Made by a program: the position numbers and the translations under genes. 64,000 bases of DNA from Paenibacillus sp. 19GGS1-52 (lineage in GTDB: Bacteria; Bacillota; Bacilli; Paenibacillales; Paenibacillaceae): NCBI RefSeq assembly GCF_022369515.1, contig NZ_CP059724.1:6386001-6450000 (forward strand), written 5' to 3'. Of the stretch, positions 25,916-34,664 are shown one piece after another (position 1 is the first letter of the stretch; each line of letters opens with the position of its first letter). Below the pieces are notes generated by a model, which saw nothing but the letters and a program-made list of their open reading frames with translations, was not told the origin of the DNA and did no database searches.

Positions 25916-26715
25916 GTCAATTCGTCGAAGCAATCAAACAACGACGCCTCCGGTAATCCGGCGATGGATCGGATCGTCTCCAGATTGCCCGAAGCGGTCA
26001 CTTTGCCTCCGGAGATCAATACAAAATCATCGCAAATTTTCTCAGCGGTATCCAGAACATGCGTAGACATCAACACGCCAGCCCCACGCTTGCGCTCTGC
26101 CTGCAGCAGCTTCAAGAAATCCTTGGTGGCACGGGGATCCAGCCCTAAAAAAGGCTCGTCCACAATATAAACATCCGGTTGGACCAGAAAACCGAGCATT
26201 AGCATCATTTTTTGCTTCATCCCTTTAGAGAACCCAGCAGGGAGGTCATTGCGCACATTTTCCATTCCGAACTGCTTCAGCAGTCTCTCAGCAGTTTCCT
26301 CAAATGCTTTGTACTTCAAACCATAGGCTGCTCCCGCCAAATCCAGGTGCTCCCAGAGCGTCAGGTCCTCGTAAAAAACCGGCTGCTCCGGTACGTAAGC
26401 GTAAGACTTATTAGCTCCACCCAGCGTTACCTTAGCCTTGGCATGCTTCAGCAGACCGAGCAGCGTCTTGATTGTTGTGCTTTTTCCGGCACCATTCGGC
26501 CCGATCAAGCCTAGCAGTTGGCCACGCCGCACCTGAAATGAGATATTAGTAATGCGTGGATCGCCTGCTTCATAGCCCGCTTCATCAATGGTAACATCTA
26601 GGACGATATCATCATCTTCATCTTCATCTTCATCTTCCTCATCGTCTTCGTCATACACCACATCTTCTATTTCATCCTCAGCGTTAAGCTCCTGTGGTTC
26701 CTCTGTCTCTTTCAT
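25912..26715 (-). CDS. ecsA: EcsA-type ABC transporter ATPase with acidic N-terminal extension
   Basis: This 267-residue ATPase has Walker A GPNGAGKST (residues 72-80), signature LPAGFSKGMKQKM, Walker B VYIVDEPFLGLD and the switch His in STHVLDTAEK. It pairs with the EcsB permease encoded 4 bp overlapping downstream. The usual EcsA sequence begins near residue 38 here. The first 36 residues are almost all Asp and Glu, encoded by a GAT/GAA-rich, six-base repetitive tract (about 26607-26660). That extension is unusual for EcsA. B. subtilis has a third gene, ecsC, which is not adjacent here. Confidence 0.9.
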   Translation of the reverse strand: MKETEEPQELNAEDEIEDVVYDEDDEEDEDEDEDDDIVLDVTIDEAGYEAGDPRITNISFQVRRGQLLGLIGPNGAGKSTTIKTLLGLLKHAKAKVTLGGANKSYAYVPEQPVFYEDLTLWEHLDLAGAAYGLKYKAFEETAERLLKQFGMENVRNDLPAGFSKGMKQKMMLMLGFLVQPDVYIVDEPFLGLDPRATKDFLKLLQAERKRGAGVLMSTHVLDTAEKICDDFVLISGGKVTASGNLETIRSIAGLPEASLFDCFDELT

Positions 26716-26917
26716 ACTACTCCATCTCCTACATATATATTGTTTGTCTCAGCCTATGGTGTTTAGTACAAGGTTAGACAGTAATGCGATCATATCATCC
26801 TCAGCTATCCAGCGCTATTACATGATAGTACTATACGGTACTATTCGCAAAGATGGGAACTGAATTTTTCACAAAATGCACAGATATTTGTCCAAAATAG
26901 CTTCAACCTAAAATAGC

Positions 26918-26960
26918 AAAGAGCTGTATTCAACATTAGATTGAATATCAGCTCTTTATA
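26918..26960 (-). terminator. Terminator after the MFS exporter gene
   Basis: AAAGAGCTG..ATTCAA pairs with TTGAAT..CAGCTCTTT. The minus-strand tail reads TTTGCTATTTT. Confidence 0.7.
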
Positions 26961-26995
26961 TAAGACATACTTGCCAATCTGTAGCAACCTCTGCA

Positions 26996-28339
26996 TCAAG
27001 GAGTTGTCTGTCCAACCAGCTCGCTTGGGTACAGAATTATTGCCCCCTTCTGGAGTTTGGCAACCGCTTCGTCTTTCCTCTCAATTCCGCCCCGTAGGAA
27101 CAATAATATCACTCCAATCAGCAGTGTAAGCATTCCTGACAGAATGAAGGCTGGTATAGGTCCTGAAGCTGTCACTAATGCCCCACCAGCTACCGGTCCG
27201 AGAACAACAGCCGCACTTGTCAGACTAGCTATGGTTCCAAATACACGGCCCGTGTACGCTTCTGGGGTCCGCTGCTGCAGCATGGATTGAAAGGGAATAA
27301 AAGCTAAGCCCGCACCCACTCCGGCAAGTAAAAAAGATCCGAACAAGGCTATATTCAACCAAAGGCCCGCTTCAAAATAAGCAGTTGCTAGAGCTGCACC
27401 AGTAAAGACGGCTCCCATAATCACTGCACCTATTCCCATAAAGACAAGTGGACGTTTACCACTACCCATCCGTCCTACCACCAGTGCCGACAGCAGTGTT
27501 CCCAACCCACTAGCTCCCACGCACCAGCCCAGTAGATCTCCGTTAATGCCGGGTATGATCCTGAAGAGCGTCACCAATTGTGAATCGGCTATCTGCATGA
27601 CTAGCAGTACAGAAACCAGCATGACAATTCCGCTCAGCACCGCAGGCATTCCAGCAATTACACGTAAACCAGCGGCCATCTCCTCTCGGAAAGATTCTTT
27701 TACGGGCAGCTTCCCTGCACTATTCTCTACGCGCTCTTCCTTGAACATCCCAATGCGCGGGATGCCCAGCAGAATTACCGCCGACAAGAGATAGGTTGCG
27801 GAATTAATCACATAACATGCGGAAATACCGAACCCTGCCACCAGTAGACCCCCAAGAGCTGGGCCGACGATTTTGGTGATTTGCTCTATGGAGGAGCTGA
27901 GTGCAACTGCACTATCCATTTGCTCTGGGGGAACAAGCTCCTTGAGCTTGCCGCTTTTTGCCGGAGAGAACAGTACATCCATAACACCTTTAGCCAACAG
28001 CAACATATATACCTGCCATAGCGAGCCGGCAAACACCAGGCCAGCCACGATTCCAACACGAACGAGATCCGAAACAATCATCAGCGTCTTGCGGTTCACC
28101 CGGTCACTTAAGTAGCCAGCGAACGGTCCGCCCAACAGCATTGGCACTGCCATACATAATGTTAAAGCCGTAATTTCCCACGGTGTTGCATTCCATTTCA
28201 AACCAACCATCGTCAGCAGTGCTAGCAAATATAGCCAATCTCCCACATTCGACACAAGCTGTGCTGCCATCAGCAGTATAAAAGGCCGGTTAGCCGTTAA
28301 CTTTCCTGCTGAGACCTCATGACTCTGCTTTTTGTTCAT
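26996..28339 (-). CDS. MFS transporter (drug/siderophore exporter-like)
   Basis: This 447-residue protein has about 12 membrane helices and the MFS loop GYLSDRVNRKTLMIVSD after helix 2. The glycine-rich helix 5 region IVGPALGGLLVAGFGI is antiporter-like. It resembles the EntS/MFS_3 group of proton-driven exporters. The start ATG 28339 is 8 bp after GGGGAG. It diverges from a MarR regulator at 28685, the usual arrangement when the MarR protein represses the exporter. The substrate cannot be predicted. It ends at a terminator. Confidence 0.87.
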   Translation of the reverse strand: MNKKQSHEVSAGKLTANRPFILLMAAQLVSNVGDWLYLLALLTMVGLKWNATPWEITALTLCMAVPMLLGGPFAGYLSDRVNRKTLMIVSDLVRVGIVAGLVFAGSLWQVYMLLLAKGVMDVLFSPAKSGKLKELVPPEQMDSAVALSSSIEQITKIVGPALGGLLVAGFGISACYVINSATYLLSAVILLGIPRIGMFKEERVENSAGKLPVKESFREEMAAGLRVIAGMPAVLSGIVMLVSVLLVMQIADSQLVTLFRIIPGINGDLLGWCVGASGLGTLLSALVVGRMGSGKRPLVFMGIGAVIMGAVFTGAALATAYFEAGLWLNIALFGSFLLAGVGAGLAFIPFQSMLQQRTPEAYTGRVFGTIASLTSAAVVLGPVAGGALVTASGPIPAFILSGMLTLLIGVILLFLRGGIERKDEAVAKLQKGAIILYPSELVGQTTP

Positions 28340-28348
28340 AACACTCAC

Positions 28349-28684
28349 TCCCCTGTTCTGCGTATAACCTCTGACCTTATAGTAAAATATTGGGAGGTTA
28401 TATTCATCGGGCCGGAGGTGTAAAGGGTACCGGTGCTAGGGGATGATCTCGCCCTCCGTTCAGGGGCGGAATTGGAAAATGGAGCTATATTTATAGCTCT
28501 CAAAAAATTGTTTGATTTTTAATAGTTAAAAGTGTGCTCATTGTGACAAATCACATGTCCATCGTTCTTTCTTTGCCGTATTGTAAGGTTATATTAGGAT
28601 CGCTGCACAGGGACCCTTGCATTTATGGCAATGACATTAGACCGTGCGACGAGTTCACACGATTACGATAAAGGTGGAGAAGCA
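28349..28684. other. Divergent MFS/MarR control region with hairpins
   Basis: No protein is called in this space. It holds a perfect palindrome GAGCTATA-TT-TATAGCTC (28482-28499) followed on the plus strand by TCAAAAAATTG, and a GC-rich imperfect hairpin CGCCCTCC..GGGGCGG (28450-28470). The palindrome is a plausible MarR operator, but no experiment or second copy supports it. Confidence 0.4.
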
Positions 28685-29152
28685 ATGATACAATCATATG
28701 AACGTGATACTCAATTAACACTACATTTGTACCGGGTATTCGCCAAGTCTTTCAAGAGCATCAACGAACATGCCGTTACCGGCAGCAAGATCGAAGGCTT
28801 CAATCCGACAGCTTTCGCTGTTATGGAAGTTCTGTACTATAAGGGCGCACAGCCTATCCAGCAGATTGGTGCCAAACTACTGCTGCAGAGCGGTAATGTC
28901 ACTTACGTAATCGACAAGCTTGAGGAGCGCGGCTATCTGCAGCGCAAACCTTGTCCAAGCGACCGCCGTGTGATATTTGCGGAGTTGACTACCGAAGGCG
29001 AACGTCTGATGAACGAAATGTATCCGAAGTATTCGGAACGTCTTGACCTTGCCTTCAGCGGACTTAATGATGAAGAGAAGGAACAGATGATTATCCTGCT
29101 CAAGAAGATGGGCCTACAAGCTGAGAAGTTGTCCCCACTTCCTCGTAAGTAA
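28685..29152 (+). CDS. MarR-family transcriptional regulator
   Basis: This 155-residue winged-helix regulator has the recognition region LQSGNVTYVIDKLEERGYLQR and wing CPSDRRVIFAELTTEGERLM. It is most similar in style to the MhqR/OhrR branch of MarR proteins, and there is a Cys in the wing (KPCPSDRR) but none near the N-terminus. ATG 28685 has GGTGGAGAAG before it; an ATG 20 codons upstream has none. It diverges from the MFS exporter, which is its likely target. It has a terminator of its own. Confidence 0.9.
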   Translation: MIQSYERDTQLTLHLYRVFAKSFKSINEHAVTGSKIEGFNPTAFAVMEVLYYKGAQPIQQIGAKLLLQSGNVTYVIDKLEERGYLQRKPCPSDRRVIFAELTTEGERLMNEMYPKYSERLDLAFSGLNDEEKEQMIILLKKMGLQAEKLSPLPRK

Positions 29153-29190
29153 ATCGGTTATAAGACTTTTATACGAAACTGTAATAAGTT

Positions 29191-29234
29191 AAACCCCAGC
29201 AAGTCTCCGATTGGAGATTTGCTGGGGTTTATTT
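29191..29234. terminator. Bidirectional terminator between MarR and GNAT genes
   Basis: AAACCCCAGCAAGTCTCC pairs with GGAGATTTGCTGGGGTTT around a 4-nt loop, followed by ATTTGG on the plus strand and AACTTATT on the minus strand. Confidence 0.85.
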
Positions 29235-29250
29235 GGTCTATAAGCTTTCC

Positions 29251-29805
29251 TCATCGCCACTCTTGGCGCAGCAGCGCATACAGATCCACATCCTGAAAAC
29301 CAGACGGTGTATGACGGTACTGCTGCAATAGGCCTTCCCTCTGAAACCCAAGTACGCCCACAAGTTTCTGAGCGCGGACATTGTCCGGATGGCAATAAGC
29401 TTCGATCCGATTCAGTCCCATCGTTATGAATCCATATTCCAAAACCAGCTCCAGCGCTTCCTTCATATAACCGCGCCCCCAGAAGTCAGGCGATAAATCG
29501 CAGCCGATTTCACCCCGATAGGCTCCCGGCAACTGCCAGCTATTGTAGCCACAGCTACCGATGACTTCACCTCTAGGCCCCACTATACTCCAACGGAGGT
29601 TCTCCTCTTCCAGCGCCATTTGAGACAAAAGAGCAATCAGCTGTTCCGTCTCCGTTATGGAAGACAAGGGTGGAGCTCCCAGCCACGGAGCAACCTCCGG
29701 ATGACTCCAAATGCGGAATAGTGCTGCCGCATCCTCACTCTTCATAATGCGCAATTCCATTCTTCGCCCGGTCAGTGTAGGTATTGCCCCATTACATAGG
29801 AACAA
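29251..29805 (-). CDS. GNAT acetyltransferase, RimJ/RimL-like
   Basis: This 184-residue acetyltransferase of the RimJ/RimL type has GEIGCDLSPDFWGRGYMKEAL as its acetyl-CoA loop, then GLNRIEAYCHPDN and AQKLVGVLGFQREGLL. These proteins modify protein N-termini or small molecules; the substrate is not predictable here. The start is a TTG at 29805 with AAAGGGGG seven bases upstream. It shares a terminator with the converging MarR gene. Confidence 0.87.
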   Translation of the reverse strand: MFLCNGAIPTLTGRRMELRIMKSEDAAALFRIWSHPEVAPWLGAPPLSSITETEQLIALLSQMALEEENLRWSIVGPRGEVIGSCGYNSWQLPGAYRGEIGCDLSPDFWGRGYMKEALELVLEYGFITMGLNRIEAYCHPDNVRAQKLVGVLGFQREGLLQQYRHTPSGFQDVDLYALLRQEWR

Positions 29806-29865
29806 AGCTTTCGCCCCCTTTCAGCTTATTAATTATACATCAATTGAGAGCAAGCCAAATAGCGC

Positions 29866-29898
29866 CTGAAGCAGATAGTTAATCATCACCTGCTTCAG
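29866..29898 (-). terminator. Weak hairpin after the 96-residue hypothetical gene
   Basis: CTGAAGCAG pairs with CTGCTTCAG around a 15-nt loop, 33 bp past the stop at 29931. There is no T-run, so termination is doubtful. Confidence 0.35.
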
Positions 29899-29930
29899 TC
29901 GCTGTCCTGTTACGACTTCTATTCAAACGG

Positions 29931-30221
29931 CTAGTTTGATGCCTTAATCGGCTTAATTACCTCTGTACATAACACTTGAAGCTTGGCCTGAATCGCTTTG
30001 AACTCTTCAATTCCTGTGCCTGTAAGACTGTACGCCTCACCATGGGCGCTCAGAAAGTTCTCCTGAGTTAAGCGTTCCAGCTCCTGCTTCACTTCGCGTT
30101 CCGCTACTCGGTATCCTAAATTCTCTAATTCAGGCTGCATCTCTAACAAGGTCAAATCCCTTTCATGTGCACAATATAGCATATGAATTCCTATGAACAT
30201 GTTCTGTACATCGGCGCGCAT
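29931..30221 (-). CDS. Small hypothetical protein, possibly winged-helix
   Basis: I do not recognise this 96-residue protein. The pattern LLEMQPELENLGYRVAEREVK, LERLTQENFLSAHGEAYSLTGTG and IEEFKAIQAKL suggests helices, then a beta-hairpin wing, as in PadR/ArsR-type winged helices, but that is inference from secondary-structure pattern only. The ATG follows AAAGGGGTGG, which is a strong ribosome site, and codon use is coherent. No partner gene is adjacent; a divergent fRMsr gene starts 200 bp away. Confidence 0.7.
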   Translation of the reverse strand: MRADVQNMFIGIHMLYCAHERDLTLLEMQPELENLGYRVAEREVKQELERLTQENFLSAHGEAYSLTGTGIEEFKAIQAKLQVLCTEVIKPIKASN

Positions 30222-30338
30222 GGCCCACCCCTTTCAGCTCAAAGCCTTAGGTATTTATAAAAAATATTACCCTCTGGGTGAACCCCGGAATCACCACATG
30301 AACAAATTAATCATCCAAGCCTAATAAAATATCCAGTC

Positions 30339-30368
30339 TTGACTTCCCCTGCATAGCTGTACTATGTT
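30339..30368 (+). promoter_or_regulatory. Possible promoter of the fRMsr gene
   Basis: TTGACT (30339-30344), 18 bp, TATGTT (30363-30368). Confidence 0.45.
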
Positions 30369-30422
30369 GTTATTTATAGATAATTGTTCTAACTGACTCA
30401 ACGTACAGGAAGGTGATGTAAC

Positions 30423-30902
30423 ATGTTTCAAGCTATGCCTTACGATGGAACACGCAGTGAGCAATTTGAAGCTGTTCTAGTCCAACTCGGGGCCCTAATG
30501 AAAGATGAGCCCAACGTTATAGCCAATCTGGCGAATGCTTCTGCGCTGCTTAAACACTCTTTACCCGATACCAATTGGGCAGGTTTCTATTTATTTGACG
30601 GTAAAGAGCTTGTGCTTGGCCCTTTTCAGGGATTACCCGCGTGTATTCGAATTCCGTTAAACCGCGGAGTTTGTGGAACAGCGGCAACAGAGCGCCGCAC
30701 ACTTGTAGTGGGTGATGTGCATGCTTTTCCAGGACATATCTCCTGTGATGCTGCCTCGAACAGTGAGATTGTTATCCCACTACTTAAGAATGACCAACTG
30801 CTCGGGGTAATGGATATTGACAGCCCGCTCAAGCATCGCTTCGATGATGATGAACGTCGGTTTCTTGAACGGTTTGCTGCTATGGTGTCGGAGGTTATCT
30901 AA
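30423..30902 (+). CDS. Free methionine-(R)-sulfoxide reductase (GAF domain)
   Basis: This 159-residue single GAF domain carries the three conserved cysteines at 74 (LPACIRIPL), 84 (GVCGTAA) and 108 (HISCDAASNSEIV). Their 10 and 24 spacing is that of the fRMsr family (E. coli YebR, B. subtilis YtsP). It reduces free L-methionine-R-sulfoxide with thioredoxin, repairing an oxidised amino acid. The ribosome site is GGAAGGTGA. It ends at a strong bidirectional terminator and is probably monocistronic. Confidence 0.93.
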   Translation: MFQAMPYDGTRSEQFEAVLVQLGALMKDEPNVIANLANASALLKHSLPDTNWAGFYLFDGKELVLGPFQGLPACIRIPLNRGVCGTAATERRTLVVGDVHAFPGHISCDAASNSEIVIPLLKNDQLLGVMDIDSPLKHRFDDDERRFLERFAAMVSEVI

Positions 30903-30926
30903 TCCGCACTACTCTTGTTCAAAATA

Positions 30927-30980
30927 AAAGGAACGGCTGCTCTTCTCCCAATTCCGGAGAAGATGCAGCCGTTCCTTTTT
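30927..30980. terminator. Strong bidirectional terminator between fRMsr and glgP
   Basis: AAAAGGAACGGCTGC..CTTCTCC pairs with GGAGAAG..GCAGCCGTTCCTTTT. A-run and T-run flank both sides, so it stops both converging genes. Confidence 0.92.
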
Positions 30981-30998
30981 GCTATTCAGGTAAATCCA

Positions 30999-33428
30999 TT
31001 ACATCCGGACAGGACTAATATTCCAAATCTCAGCAGCATATCGACTGATTGTATTATCGCTGGAGAATTTACCCGAATGGCCAATGTTGATAATCGACTT
31101 CTTCAGCCATTCCTTCTGATTGCGGTAAGCTCGGTCAATTTCAACATGGGTCTCGACATAGCTAGCAAAATCTTTAAGTACGAAGAACTCATCATTGTTC
31201 TCGAGCAACGACTGATAAATCGGTAGGAACTCCTGGGTGTGTGAACCAAATGGCCCTGTAACTAGCTGATCCAGCACTTCCTTTACCCTGCTGTCACTAT
31301 TATAGATATCACGTGCATGATAACCACCATATTGATAGTAATCAAGCACCTGCTCCGCCCGAAGACCAAACAGGAACATGTTGTTGTCCCCCAGCATTTC
31401 ATGCATTTCCACGTTGGCACCATCCATCGTACCGATGGTCAAAGCTCCATTCATCATAAACTTCATATTCCCGGTACCGGAGGCTTCCTTGCTTGCAGTA
31501 GAAATCTGTTCACTAACATCAGCCGCCGGAATGATCTTCTCTGCGAGAGAAACCGAATAGTTCTCTAAAAAGAAGATGCGGATCTTACCCTTTACATCCG
31601 GGTCTTTGTTGACCACATCGGCAACTGTATTAATCAGTTTAATGATCCGCTTCGCCAAGTGATAGCTGGGAGCTGCCTTTGCTCCAAAGATAAACGTACG
31701 CGGCACCATATCCATCGAAGGATTATCTTTGATCTGATTATACATATGAATAATATTCAGCACGTTCAGCAGTTGACGTTTATAGGCATGCAGTCTCTTT
31801 ACTTGCACATCGAAGATAGAGTCTGGATCTACCAGCTCACCATGCTTGCTGCTAATGTAATTAGCAAGTTTCTGCTTGTTGCGGCGTTTAATACCGGCGA
31901 CCTGCTCCTGAAATGAAGAATCCTCGCAGTATTTGATCAGACCAATCATTTCCTGGGGATGATGAATCCAGCGAGTACCGATTGAATCATTGATCAGTCC
32001 AGTTAGCTCCGGGTTGGCATGCTGCAACCAGCGCCGATGGGTAATGCCGTTCGTCTTGTTGTTGAAGCGGTGCGGATACATCTCGTTGAATAGCCGCATT
32101 TCGCGTTTCTGCAATATTTCCGTATGCAGTGCCGCTACTCCATTAACGCTATGACTGGCGACAATGGCTAAATGAGCCATGCGAACCTGATCATCATGAA
32201 TAATCGCCATCTGGGTAATCCGGTCCTGATCGCCTGGATATTTGCTCATTAGCTCTCCGCAGAAACGGGCATTGATCTCTTCAATGATGAGGAAGATACG
32301 CGGCAATAGCTCCTTGACCATCTGAATCGGCCATTTCTCAAGCGCCTCACTCAGAATAGTATGATTCGTATAAGATACCATTCGGTTCGTTATTGACCAG
32401 GCCTGCTCCCATGCTATTCCATGATCATCCATCAAAATCCGCATCAGTTCAGGGATGACCAGTGTTGGATGCGTATCATTGATATGAAGAGCGACTTTGT
32501 CTGGTAAAGATTCATAAGGAAGCCCGAGCTTGCTAAAAGTTCGTAGAATACTTTGCAATCCCGCGCTACAGAGGAAATATTGCTGCTTCAAACGAAGCAG
32601 TTTACCTTCGTACTGTGAATCATCCGGATACAGAAACTCAGAAATGGATTCTACAGAACGTTTGTATTCCAAAAATTTATGATAGTCTGTTCCAGCTAAA
32701 GAACCAAAGGTTTGAGCGGGCTGAGTGATGGACTCTGCACTCCAGTTACGCAGTGTGTTCACATGCCGTCGGTCTGCACCGATTACGGGCACATCGTAAG
32801 GAATAGCACGGACCGCCTCATAATCTTTATGTTCAAACGTCAGATGTCCATCTACTGCATTAGTCTCCACATGTCCCCAGAATCTTACTTCTACCTGCTT
32901 GTCTTCACGGCGCACTTCCCATACATTAGGATTCTGCAGCCAGTAATCGGGCAGTTCCACCTGATACCCGTCAACGATCTTCTGCTCGAATAGGCCGTAT
33001 TTATAACGTATACCGCAACCATGCCCCGGATATTGCAAGGAAGCCAGTGAATCAAGGAAGCAGGCGGCCAACCGGCCAAGACCTCCATTGCCAAGTCCCG
33101 CGTCAGCTTCCTCCTCCTCAATATCAAGCAGACAAAAGCCAAGCTCAGACAAGCCCTCACGTACAACTTCCAGCACACCCATATTCAGCAGGTTATTGCC
33201 CAGAAGTCTACCGATCAGAAACTCCATTGAAAAATAGTATACCTGCTTGTCCTTATCGGCCTTGTACTTCTGATTGGTATTCGCCCAATTTTTGCCGGCA
33301 TTCTCGCGGATCATGTTGCCCAAAATGTTGTAGATATCGGCGTTCGAAGCTTCTTCGAGCGGCTTGCCCAATTTTCCGATGAGTGTTTCGCGGAACACTT
33401 GTTTAAAAGTTTCTTTATCGTTAAACAA
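30999..33428 (-). CDS. glgP: Glycogen phosphorylase
   Basis: This 809-residue GT35 phosphorylase releases glucose-1-phosphate from glycogen or maltodextrin. The PLP-lysine motif EASGTGNMKFMMNGALTIG (Lys656), the N-terminal YYFSMEFLIGR and GLGNGGLGRLAACFLDS are intact. The length is normal. The start is a TTG with AGGAGG nine bases before. It is the last gene of glgC-glgD-glgP. The 109-bp gap to glgD contains two palindromes, and the operon has no glgA or glgB in this window. Confidence 0.97.
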   Translation of the reverse strand: MFNDKETFKQVFRETLIGKLGKPLEEASNADIYNILGNMIRENAGKNWANTNQKYKADKDKQVYYFSMEFLIGRLLGNNLLNMGVLEVVREGLSELGFCLLDIEEEEADAGLGNGGLGRLAACFLDSLASLQYPGHGCGIRYKYGLFEQKIVDGYQVELPDYWLQNPNVWEVRREDKQVEVRFWGHVETNAVDGHLTFEHKDYEAVRAIPYDVPVIGADRRHVNTLRNWSAESITQPAQTFGSLAGTDYHKFLEYKRSVESISEFLYPDDSQYEGKLLRLKQQYFLCSAGLQSILRTFSKLGLPYESLPDKVALHINDTHPTLVIPELMRILMDDHGIAWEQAWSITNRMVSYTNHTILSEALEKWPIQMVKELLPRIFLIIEEINARFCGELMSKYPGDQDRITQMAIIHDDQVRMAHLAIVASHSVNGVAALHTEILQKREMRLFNEMYPHRFNNKTNGITHRRWLQHANPELTGLINDSIGTRWIHHPQEMIGLIKYCEDSSFQEQVAGIKRRNKQKLANYISSKHGELVDPDSIFDVQVKRLHAYKRQLLNVLNIIHMYNQIKDNPSMDMVPRTFIFGAKAAPSYHLAKRIIKLINTVADVVNKDPDVKGKIRIFFLENYSVSLAEKIIPAADVSEQISTASKEASGTGNMKFMMNGALTIGTMDGANVEMHEMLGDNNMFLFGLRAEQVLDYYQYGGYHARDIYNSDSRVKEVLDQLVTGPFGSHTQEFLPIYQSLLENNDEFFVLKDFASYVETHVEIDRAYRNQKEWLKKSIINIGHSGKFSSDNTISRYAAEIWNISPVRM

Positions 33429-33485
33429 CAGCTGGTTCCTCCTGACAAACTCTGTATTTAGAAACGCAATGGACTTATCATTTGG

Positions 33486-33526
33486 AGTTCAGGTGAACTA
33501 CAGAATGACTTTAGTTCACCTGAACT
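33486..33526. promoter_or_regulatory. Nested palindromes between glgD and glgP
   Basis: AGTTCAGGTGAACT (33486-33499) and AGTTCACCTGAACT (33513-33526) are reverse complements of each other, and each is itself a near-palindrome (AGTTCA-N2-TGAACT). The DNA can form one long hairpin or serve as two operators. There is no T-run, so it is not a simple terminator. It may set the ratio of glgP to glgCD message. Confidence 0.55.
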
Positions 33527-33537
33527 AAAATTAGCTG

Positions 33538-34641
33538 TTATATCTTGCTGCTCTTAGCGATGACGAATGGACGTTTGCTATCCCCGACCAGTATGCGATC
33601 CTTACTCAAATGCACATCTTTATCCATAATGACATTCTCAATGATGGCATTCTCTTCAATTATGCATTTCTGCATAATAATAGAGTTAGTAATCCTGGCT
33701 CCCTTTCGCACCTGCACTCCTCGAAAGAGCACACTGTTCTCCACTGTTCCGGCAATAATACAGCCGTTAGCGAGCAGCGAGTTGCTGACATTGGCGCTTT
33801 CGAGGTAGCGGGTAGGGGCCTCATATTTTATCTTAGTCTGCACTGGATTCTCTTTAAACAGACCGAAGTAATTATCCTGCTGGAGCAATTCCAGACTATT
33901 CTTATAATAGCTTTCCAATGAGTTAATAACTGAGTGATAGCCCTTATACTCATATCCGGAAATTTTGAATTTATGTCTGTTCTTCTGGATAATATCCCGG
34001 AAAAAGTAGCTCTCACCATGAGCGATGCAATACTCCACCTGCTCCAGAAACAGCTTCTTCTCCATAATAAAAATATCCAAATACAGATTGTGGTGGTCTT
34101 TCTCATGATGAATATTTGTTACTTTATTCTCTTCATCCACTTCAACCCGCAGGCACACATCATGCTCCGGCTGAAGCTGATCGATTTTCTTATACACTAG
34201 CGTAACATCTGCCCCCTGCTCCATATGGAACTGGTACAAATCCTGAAAATCAATGCTGTTGATGTGCTGGGTACCGGAGAAGACAATATATTTAGCCGCA
34301 GCCCGCTTAAAGAAATCCAAATTGTTATGATAATGCTGCAGATCTCCAAGCGATGTATCCGTTGGATCGTTCCAGTCTGGCGGCAGGATGAAGAGTCCTC
34401 CATGCTTACGGTTCATATCCCAGGACTTACCGTCACCCAGATGATCCATCAGTGAACGATATTTACGACGGACGAACAGCCCAACGCTCTCCAAATCTGC
34501 CCGCATCATGTTAGAAAGTACAAAGTCAATCAATCGGTAGCGGCTGGCAAAGGGTACGGCTGCGCCGCAGCGAAAATAGGTTAACTCATTTAATTTATCC
34601 AATTCATGGTCAAGATTGATTACCCCCATGAGTTGCTTCAT
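33538..34641 (-). CDS. glgD: Glycogen biosynthesis protein GlgD
   Basis: This 367-residue protein is the non-catalytic partner of GlgC in Bacilli. It has the nucleotidyltransferase fold (FRCGAAVPFASRYRLIDFVLSN) and a left-handed beta-helix tail (NSLLANGCIIAGTVENSVLF), but lacks the GGxGxRL loop at its N-terminus, as expected for GlgD. It enhances ADP-glucose pyrophosphorylase activity. It is 23 bp downstream of glgC. Confidence 0.95.
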   Translation of the reverse strand: MKQLMGVINLDHELDKLNELTYFRCGAAVPFASRYRLIDFVLSNMMRADLESVGLFVRRKYRSLMDHLGDGKSWDMNRKHGGLFILPPDWNDPTDTSLGDLQHYHNNLDFFKRAAAKYIVFSGTQHINSIDFQDLYQFHMEQGADVTLVYKKIDQLQPEHDVCLRVEVDEENKVTNIHHEKDHHNLYLDIFIMEKKLFLEQVEYCIAHGESYFFRDIIQKNRHKFKISGYEYKGYHSVINSLESYYKNSLELLQQDNYFGLFKENPVQTKIKYEAPTRYLESANVSNSLLANGCIIAGTVENSVLFRGVQVRKGARITNSIIMQKCIIEENAIIENVIMDKDVHLSKDRILVGDSKRPFVIAKSSKI

Positions 34642-34664
34642 CAGAATCCACCGTCCTCTACTGG

